In this document: positions 1 through 7,258 of the stretch, piece by piece
Position numbering within the stretch: position 1 is the first letter of the stretch
Layout: each line of letters opens with the position of its first letter
DNA from: Akkermansia muciniphila
GTDB lineage: Bacteria; Pseudomonadota; Gammaproteobacteria; Burkholderiales; Burkholderiaceae_C
Direction: 5' to 3'
Assembly (NCBI GenBank): GCA_943327015.2
Contig: CALPVM020000114.1
Coordinates: forward strand, 1-7,258
DNA: 7,258 bases
Program-made: the position numbers and the translations under genes
Notes under the pieces: generated by a model
Told to the model about the DNA's origin: nothing
Database searches by the model: none
The model's input: the letters and a program-made list of their open reading frames with translations, nothing else

Positions 1-3064
<3,064 letters not shown>

Positions 3065-3070
3065 AGCAAT

Positions 3071-4543
3071 TTAGACCGGTACTTTACGCACACAGGCATA
3101 GCGCGCCAGTGTTCGTTCACGTGCCTCCGCATGTTCCACAATTGGCAGGGGATAATCCTTGCCCAATGTCAAGCCGCTGGCCAGTAAATCGACGGGCTTT
3201 GCCTGCCATGGTGCATGGATGTTGCGCGCGCCTAAACCACTGAGTTGCGGCAGATAGCGTGTAATGAACTTGCCGTCTGCATCAAATTTTTCGCTTTGGC
3301 TGATGGGGTTAAAAATGCGAAAGTAGGGCTGTGCGTCGCAGCCGCTAGAGCTTACCCATTGCCAGCCACCATTGTTGGCGCTCAGGTCAAAGTCGTTCAA
3401 CTGTTCGGCAAAATAGCGCTCACCCCAGCGCCAGTCAAGGCCTAAGTGTTTGACCAAAAAGCTGCCAGCCACCATGCGTAAACGGTTGTGCATGTAGCCG
3501 GTTTGGTTGAGTTGCAGCATCGCCGCATCCACCAGCGGATAGCCGGTGCGGCCTTCGCACCATGCCTGAAACAGACGCTCGGCGTGCTCGCCATGTTCCC
3601 ATTGAATTAGGTCATACTCGGCTTTAAAGCAGTGCGTTGCCACTTGCGGAAAATTCGCCAATACCTGAAAGTAGAAATCGCGCCAAACCAGCTCCCCCAG
3701 CCACACGGATGCACCTGGGCTGCCTGCTGCTTGGCGTTGCAATGCCAGTTGCACCAATTGGCGAATCGAGACTGTGCCAAAACGTAAATGCACACTCAGG
3801 TAGCTTGGGCCCTTGACCGCCGGAAAATTGCGCGTCTGGTCGTAGGCATCCATCCGCTGCCAAAAATCATCCAGCAAACGCTGTGCTCCAGCCATGCCAG
3901 TGGGCAAAGACAATTGCTTAAGATTGGTGTTTTTAAAGCCAATGTCAGCCAGCGTTGGAATGGGCTCGCGCAAGGGTTGTGGACGTTCTGCCAGCTTGTG
4001 CCCTAGGGTGCTGCAATCGAGTAGGGCAGGGGGGTGTGACGCTACCTTTGCCATCCAAGCGCGCATATAGGGGGTAAACACGCCATAGGGTTTGCCGGTT
4101 TGGGTCAGTACTTCGCGTTGTTCAAAAATCACGTGGTCTTTGACGGCACACCACTCCATGCCAAGTTGTTGTAATTGCTGTTGCACCTTGGCATCACGCT
4201 CTATGGCTTGTGGCTCGTAGTCGCGCGCAGCAAATACGGCATTGACACCCAGTTGTGCAGCGAGTGCAGGAATGGCTTGCTCGGCATGGTCGTGCAGCAC
4301 TATCAAACCTGCATCGGGTTTGCCCGAGAGTTGGCGCAAGGCCGCATCCAGTTCAACCAGAGATTCACGAATAAACTCAACGCGCCGATCAGCATGCGGC
4401 AAAGTGTCGAGTATGCTACGGTCAAAAATGAAAACGCAAAATACCGATTTGCATCGTGTTAAAGCTTGATGTAAGGCAGCATTATCGTGCGTGCGACAAT
4501 CACGACGAAACCAAACAAGACCTGAATTCATAGTTGCGTTCAT
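3071..4543 (-). CDS. phrB: Deoxyribodipyrimidine photolyase (class I CPD photolyase)
   Basis: Cytosolic flavoprotein that splits cyclobutane pyrimidine dimers using blue or near-UV light, with FADH- as catalyst and an antenna cofactor. The 490 residues are close to the usual 470-490. The N-terminal antenna domain opens with SGLVWFRRD near residue 7. The C-terminal FAD domain has VWRDFYFQ (Trp287, matching the lesion-contacting E. coli Trp277), RTGYPLVDAAM (332-342), MHNRLRM (351-357) and NNGGWQW (390-396). By alignment from memory, the E. coli electron-transfer triad Trp306/359/382 corresponds to Trp315, Trp371 and Trp394, all present, which favours a working photolyase. E. coli Trp338 is Tyr350 here. 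Start: ATG at 4543 gives the longest product; ATG at 4531 gives MNSGLVWF, the same N-terminal spacing as E. coli PhrB, and is a real alternative. Neither has a clear Shine-Dalgarno. It converges on the kinase gene (6-bp gap) and diverges from yqgE (20-bp gap), so it is transcribed alone. Confidence 0.95.
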   Translation of the reverse strand: MNATMNSGLVWFRRDCRTHDNAALHQALTRCKSVFCVFIFDRSILDTLPHADRRVEFIRESLVELDAALRQLSGKPDAGLIVLHDHAEQAIPALAAQLGVNAVFAARDYEPQAIERDAKVQQQLQQLGMEWCAVKDHVIFEQREVLTQTGKPYGVFTPYMRAWMAKVASHPPALLDCSTLGHKLAERPQPLREPIPTLADIGFKNTNLKQLSLPTGMAGAQRLLDDFWQRMDAYDQTRNFPAVKGPSYLSVHLRFGTVSIRQLVQLALQRQAAGSPGASVWLGELVWRDFYFQVLANFPQVATHCFKAEYDLIQWEHGEHAERLFQAWCEGRTGYPLVDAAMLQLNQTGYMHNRLRMVAGSFLVKHLGLDWRWGERYFAEQLNDFDLSANNGGWQWVSSSGCDAQPYFRIFNPISQSEKFDADGKFITRYLPQLSGLGARNIHAPWQAKPVDLLASGLTLGKDYPLPIVEHAEARERTLARYACVRKVPV

Positions 4544-4563
4544 GGCAAAGGTAAAATAGAGAG

Positions 4564-5163
4564 ATGACTACCGATTTTGCACCTATTAATCTGACCAATC
4601 ATTTTTTGATTGCAATGCCAGGGTTGGTAGACGTGCTTTTTTCTAAAAGTGTAATTTATGTGTGCGAGCACAGTGAGCGTGGTGCGTTGGGTCTCATTAT
4701 CAACAAGCCGGGCAATATGACCATTGATAGTCTGTTTGATAAGGTCGATTTATCGCTCAGACGCAGTGACTTGAGTGGTAAACCTGTTTTTAATGGTGGC
4801 CCGGTGCAAATGGATCGTGGTTTTGTACTGCATGAACCTCTGTTTGCGGCAGAAGATAAACCGGAAGAGCCCCTCTATGCCTCCACACTCTCCATCGCGG
4901 GAGGGTTGGAAATGACCACTTCACGCGATGTGTTGGAAGCCATTGCCATGGGGGCAGGCCCGCAGCGGGTTTTTTTGTCGTTAGGCTATTCTGCATGGGG
5001 TGAGGGTCAGCTGGAGTCGGAGCTAAAAGAAAACAGCTGGCTGACGGTAGATGCCGACCATGCTTTAATTTTTGGCGTGCCAATTGAGCAGCGTTATGAC
5101 CGTGCGCTGGCGCTTTTGGGTTTGAAGGCTTACATGATTTCCTCGCAGGCAGGGCACGCATGA
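4564..5163 (+). CDS. yqgE: YqgE/AlgH family protein (UPF0301)
   Basis: Member of the UPF0301 family, called YqgE in E. coli and AlgH in Pseudomonas. AlgH has been linked to alginate regulation, but the biochemical role is unsettled. The 199 residues are slightly longer than the roughly 187 of E. coli. Family hallmarks are NLTNHFLIAMPGLVD (residues 9-23), VCEHSERGALGLIINKP (33-49), NGGPVQMDRGFVLH (77-90), MTTSRDVLEAI (117-127), SLGYSAWGEGQLE (139-151) and the ending AGHA, shared with E. coli. No signal peptide or membrane segment is apparent. The ATG at 4564 leaves a short extension before the conserved core. The best Shine-Dalgarno-like stretch, AAAGG at 4547-4551, lies 12 nt upstream, which is long. 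It heads the operon, and its stop overlaps the ruvX start by 4 nt. A terminator-like hairpin with a T7 tract lies within the gene at 4956-4976. Confidence 0.95.
   Translation: MTTDFAPINLTNHFLIAMPGLVDVLFSKSVIYVCEHSERGALGLIINKPGNMTIDSLFDKVDLSLRRSDLSGKPVFNGGPVQMDRGFVLHEPLFAAEDKPEEPLYASTLSIAGGLEMTTSRDVLEAIAMGAGPQRVFLSLGYSAWGEGQLESELKENSWLTVDADHALIFGVPIEQRYDRALALLGLKAYMISSQAGHA
4956..4976 (+). terminator. Terminator-like hairpin plus T7 tract inside yqgE (putative, may be incidental)
   Basis: In RNA read from the + strand, CCCG (4959-4962) pairs with CGGG (4966-4969) across a CAG loop, followed directly by seven T residues (4970-4976). Two G-U pairs and one A-U pair could lengthen the stem using part of the U tract. 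This is the outline of an intrinsic terminator, but the uninterrupted GC stem is only 4 bp and the site encodes conserved-looking protein (residues about 133-139). It may be weak, conditional or meaningless. Confidence 0.2.
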
Positions 5164-5561
5164 CGGGTGATGCTGCAAAATTCTCCACATTTATGGCATT
5201 TGACTTTGGTGTTAAACGCACCGGCGTAGCAGTTGGCAACCGGCTGATGCGCACCGCCCAACCCCAAGGCTCGATTCAAGCGCAAGGGGATGCCAAATTT
5301 GCGGCCATTGCCAAATGTCTGGCAGAGTGGAAGCCAGACGCCCTAGTCATTGGCGTGCCCTTCCATCCTGACGGGGCTGAGCATGACAACACCAAGCTGG
5401 CGCGCAAGTTTGGTCGGCAATTGCACGGGCGTTTTGGCTTAACCGTATTTGAGGTGGATGAGCGTTACAGCACCACCGAGGCACTTGCCAGCGGCGCCAA
5501 GGATGCCGATGCCGAATCGGCCTGCATTATTCTGGAACAATTTTTAAGGAGCCTGCCATGA
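5160..5561 (+). CDS. ruvX: Putative pre-16S rRNA nuclease / Holliday junction resolvase-like protein RuvX (YqgF)
   Basis: Small RNase H-fold nuclease of the YqgF family. E. coli YqgF has been implicated in maturing the 16S rRNA 5' end; the family is also annotated as a Holliday junction resolvase. The 133 residues compare with 138 in E. coli. Acidic active-site candidates are Asp15 in AFDFGVKRTGVAVG (13-26), Glu101 in VDERYSTTEA (99-108) and Asp117 in DADAESACIILEQFL (115-129). GVPFHPDG (65-72) and ARKFGRQLHGRFG (81-93) are further family motifs. From DER to the last Asp the protein is about 10 residues shorter than E. coli, so that loop is trimmed, but all three acidic positions survive. The ATG at 5160 forms an ATGA overlap with the yqgE stop, with AGGG at 5151-5154 as a plausible Shine-Dalgarno. 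Met12 is a possible internal start but is less likely given the coupling. yqgE-yqgF pairing is widespread in proteobacteria. Confidence 0.93.
   Translation: MTGDAAKFSTFMAFDFGVKRTGVAVGNRLMRTAQPQGSIQAQGDAKFAAIAKCLAEWKPDALVIGVPFHPDGAEHDNTKLARKFGRQLHGRFGLTVFEVDERYSTTEALASGAKDADAESACIILEQFLRSLP
5546..5551 (+). promoter_or_regulatory. Shine-Dalgarno of pyrR
   Basis: AAGGAG lies six nucleotides before the ATG at 5558, inside the last codons of ruvX. It fixes the pyrR start and the 4-nt overlap, and suggests that pyrR is translated by fresh initiation as well as by coupling. Confidence 0.8.
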
Positions 5562-6055
5562 GCACCCTGATGCTGGATGCAGAAGCCCTGTACCGCGAAC
5601 TACTTAATGGTGTGCAAACCCTGTGCACTTCAAGCACCCGTTTGGTGGGTGTTACCTCCGGCGGAGCTTGGCTAGCGCAGCGCTTACAGCAGGATTTGCA
5701 GCGGGAAGGTGCGGCTGGCACTATTTCGTCGGCCATGCACCGCGACGATTATGCGCGCCGCGGTTTGTCCAGCAGCGTGCAAACGAATATCCCGTTTGAT
5801 GTGACTGGGGCCGACGTGCTGTTGCTGGACGATGTGCTTTACACCGGGCGCACCTTGCGTGCAGTGTTGAATGAGCTGTTTGATTATGGCCGTCCGGCCA
5901 GCGTCAAATTGGCTGTTCTGGTAGACCGGGGCGGGCGCGAGTTGCCGGTGCAGGCTGACTTTGCTGCAGCACGCGTTGCATTAGCTGCTAACCAGACTTT
6001 GGCATTGGCGCGCAGCGATGCGGGCGTATTTAGTTTTGATATCAAGGAGCGTTAA
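5558..6055 (+). CDS. pyrR: PyrR: pyrimidine operon regulator / uracil phosphoribosyltransferase family
   Basis: Type I phosphoribosyltransferase-fold protein. In Bacillus, PyrR binds pyr mRNA in response to UMP/UTP versus PRPP and also converts uracil plus PRPP to UMP; in proteobacteria its regulatory mechanism is less clear. Of 165 residues, the PRPP-binding loop is LLLDDVLYTGRT (88-99), followed by RPASVKLAVLVDRGGRELP (112-130), a PyrR hallmark. RDDY (62-65) and IPFDVTG (78-84) also match the family. The segment GVTSGGAWLA (31-40) differs from the Bacillus KTRGIYLA type. The length is slightly below the usual 170-180. It starts in an ATGA overlap with ruvX behind a good AAGGAG, and ends 3 nt before pyrB. 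That arrangement leaves no leader where a Bacillus-type attenuator could sit in front of pyrR or pyrB. Confidence 0.94.
   Translation: MSTLMLDAEALYRELLNGVQTLCTSSTRLVGVTSGGAWLAQRLQQDLQREGAAGTISSAMHRDDYARRGLSSSVQTNIPFDVTGADVLLLDDVLYTGRTLRAVLNELFDYGRPASVKLAVLVDRGGRELPVQADFAAARVALAANQTLALARSDAGVFSFDIKER
6044..6049 (+). promoter_or_regulatory. Shine-Dalgarno of pyrB
   Basis: AAGGAG lies nine nucleotides before the ATG at 6059, within the last pyrR codons. It supports that ATG as the start and gives pyrB its own initiation signal despite the 3-nt gap. Confidence 0.75.
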
Positions 6056-6058
6056 GCG

Positions 6059-7021
6059 ATGTTGTACAAGCGCAATCCGCAGCTCAACAAAAATGGCGAA
6101 CTGGTGCATTTGCTCTCGGTCGAAGGCTTACCAAAAAGTATTCTGACCCATATTCTGGACACCGCGAGTAACTTTGTGTCCATCAACGACCGTGAGGTTA
6201 AAAAAGTGCCACTGTTGCGTGGTAAGAGCGTTTTTAACCTGTTTTTTGAAAACTCTACCCGCACCCGCACCACGTTTGAGATAGCCGCTACGCGCTTGTC
6301 GGCAGACATTATTAATTTGGATATCGCGCGTTCTTCAGCCTCTAAGGGGGAGTCGCTGCTGGATACGATTGCCAACTTGAGCGCCATGGCCGCCGACATG
6401 TTTGTAGTACGCCATAGCGAATCGGGCGCACCTTACCTGATTGCACAGCACGTAGCACCCCATGTTCATGTGATTAACGCTGGCGATGGCCGCCATGCCC
6501 ACCCGACGCAGGGGCTGCTGGATATGTACACCATTCGCCACTACAAGGGCGATTTTTCTAACCTGACTGTGGCGATTGTGGGCGATGTGCTGCACTCGCG
6601 TGTAGCACGTTCTGATATTCATGCATTAACCACCTTGGGTTGTGCAGAAGTGCGCGTAGTGGGCCCGCGTACCTTGGTGCCCGGTGATATGGCGCAGATG
6701 GGCGTGCGTGTTTTTAATGACCTTGAGCAAGGCATCAAAGACTGTGATGTGGTGATTATGTTGCGCCTGCAAAACGAGCGTATGAATGGAGCTTTGCTAC
6801 CTTCCAGTAAAGAGTATTTCAAAAGCTTTGGCTTAACGCCCGAGAAACTGCGTTTTGCCAAACCCGATGCCATTGTGATGCACCCTGGCCCGATTAACCG
6901 CGGGGTGGAAATTGATTCTGCCGTGGTCGATGGTCCGCAAAGCGTGATTTTGCCGCAAGTGACCTTTGGCATTGCTGTGCGAATGGCGGTTATGAGCATT
7001 GTGGCGGGTAATGAAGCATGA
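6059..7021 (+). CDS. pyrB: Aspartate carbamoyltransferase catalytic chain, Pseudomonas-type (class A)
   Basis: Catalyses carbamoyl phosphate + aspartate to N-carbamoyl-aspartate, the committed step of de novo pyrimidine synthesis in the cytosol. The carbamoyl-phosphate motif STRTR is at residues 66-70 within FFENSTRTRTTFE (62-74). The active-site loop SSASKGES (92-99) supplies Lys96. Further motifs are GDGRHAHPTQG (142-152), GDVLHSRVARS (175-185), the aspartate-domain MLRLQNER (234-241) and HPGPINRGVEI (275-285). The 320 residues include an N-terminal lead of about 10-15 residues beyond the E. coli catalytic chain. Both this lead (LNKNGELVHLLSVEGL) and the core resemble Pseudomonas PyrB, which forms a dodecamer with an inactive dihydroorotase-like PyrC' rather than with PyrI. 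No pyrI or pyrC' is adjacent here; the next gene is hisC-like and starts within the pyrB stop. Probably co-transcribed from yqgE onward. Confidence 0.97.
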   Translation: MLYKRNPQLNKNGELVHLLSVEGLPKSILTHILDTASNFVSINDREVKKVPLLRGKSVFNLFFENSTRTRTTFEIAATRLSADIINLDIARSSASKGESLLDTIANLSAMAADMFVVRHSESGAPYLIAQHVAPHVHVINAGDGRHAHPTQGLLDMYTIRHYKGDFSNLTVAIVGDVLHSRVARSDIHALTTLGCAEVRVVGPRTLVPGDMAQMGVRVFNDLEQGIKDCDVVIMLRLQNERMNGALLPSSKEYFKSFGLTPEKLRFAKPDAIVMHPGPINRGVEIDSAVVDGPQSVILPQVTFGIAVRMAVMSIVAGNEA

Positions 7022-7258
7022 TGAAAAATACTATTTCATCTCATTATTGGAGTAAAGGAGTCGATAAGCTTAAAGGTTATGAGCCTGGTGAGCAGCCTTT
7101 AACGGAGGGCTGGATCAAACTCAATACCAATGAGTCTGCGTATCCGCCCTCACAGCGTGTTCTGCAGGCCATACGTAATGCAGTGGACGAAAAATTGCGT
7201 TTGTATCCAGATCCAAATGGCACTGCATTAAAAGCCACGAGTGCAAATCATTTTGAAC
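7018..7258 (+). CDS. hisC: Histidinol-phosphate aminotransferase-like protein (HisC family), N-terminal 80 codons, cut by window end
   Basis: PLP-dependent fold-type I aminotransferase. HisC converts imidazole-acetol phosphate + glutamate to histidinol phosphate + 2-oxoglutarate in histidine synthesis; close relatives act on aromatic amino acids. Visible marks are WSKGVDKLKGYEPGEQP (residues 11-27), the HisC-type entry segment, then IKLNTNESAYPPS (33-45), and RLYPDPNGTALK (61-72), the conserved YPDP turn. The catalytic lysine lies beyond the window, so activity cannot be judged. Two starts are possible: ATG 7018 (4-nt overlap with the pyrB stop) and ATG 7021 (1-nt overlap). Neither has a clear Shine-Dalgarno, so expression probably depends on coupling to pyrB. 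The first 60 nt from 7021 are about 28% G+C and the whole fragment about 43%, clearly below pyrB samples. Family placement is firm; the exact substrate is not. Confidence 0.85.
   Translation, partial: MMKNTISSHYWSKGVDKLKGYEPGEQPLTEGWIKLNTNESAYPPSQRVLQAIRNAVDEKLRLYPDPNGTALKATSANHFE

Noticed and set aside
3245..3445. Forward-strand open frames within the photolyase gene, and similar frames opposite the kinase and operon genes
   Set aside because: They lie wholly inside strongly recognisable genes, show no family motifs, and have compositions expected of shadow frames.
4529..4557. Promoter for yqgE using TAAAAT at 4552-4557 as -10
   Set aside because: The hexamer 17 nt upstream (CATAGT) is a poor -35, and the site would start RNA at about the ATG itself.
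4596..4612. Perfect inverted repeat CAATCA-TTTTT-TGATTG upstream of phrB, as an operator
   Set aside because: It encodes the conserved NHFLI core of YqgE, so the symmetry is probably a by-product of coding; no supporting promoter was found.

Overview
The window looks like a chromosomal segment of a Gram-negative proteobacterium, most likely a betaproteobacterium or a relative with Pseudomonas-like gene order. The grounds are a ChpA/PilL-type kinase of the type IV pilus chemosensory system, a Pseudomonas-type (class A) aspartate carbamoyltransferase, and the order yqgE-ruvX-pyrR-pyrB. From memory, P. aeruginosa also has its Pil-Chp cluster close to yqgE-yqgF-pyrR-pyrB-pyrC'. GC content was hand-counted only in samples: about 53-65% in two 60-nt stretches of pyrB and about 43% in the partial last gene.

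Layout: bases 1-3064 (+) hold the C-terminal part of a very large CheA-type hybrid histidine kinase. Its reading frame is open at the left edge and begins, within the window, with 20 perfect copies of a 6-bp repeat encoding Glu-Pro. After the repeat come two Hpt domains, the dimerisation region, ATPase, CheW-like and receiver domains. Bases 3071-4543 (-) encode a class I CPD photolyase that converges on the kinase gene with 6 bp between the stop codons. Twenty bp beyond its start, a tightly packed (+) operon begins: yqgE (4564-5163), ruvX/yqgF (5160-5561), pyrR (5558-6055), pyrB (6059-7021) and the first 80 codons of a hisC-type aminotransferase (7018 to the right edge). Three junctions are 4-nt ATGA overlaps and the pyrR-pyrB gap is 3 nt, so translational coupling is likely throughout. 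There is no gene-free stretch over 20 bp, and no RNA gene, insertion sequence or CRISPR array was seen.

Functionally, the left part belongs to type IV pilus control, the middle to light-driven DNA repair, and the right to a housekeeping operon linking a Holliday-junction-resolvase-like protein, pyrimidine regulation or salvage (PyrR), pyrimidine synthesis (PyrB) and, unexpectedly, an aminotransferase where pyrC/pyrC' would be expected. No wholly new system is evident. The points most worth checking are the Glu-Pro microsatellite in the kinase, the hisC-for-pyrC substitution behind a class A ATCase, the lack of room for a conventional PyrR attenuator, and a terminator-like hairpin with a U7 tract inside yqgE.
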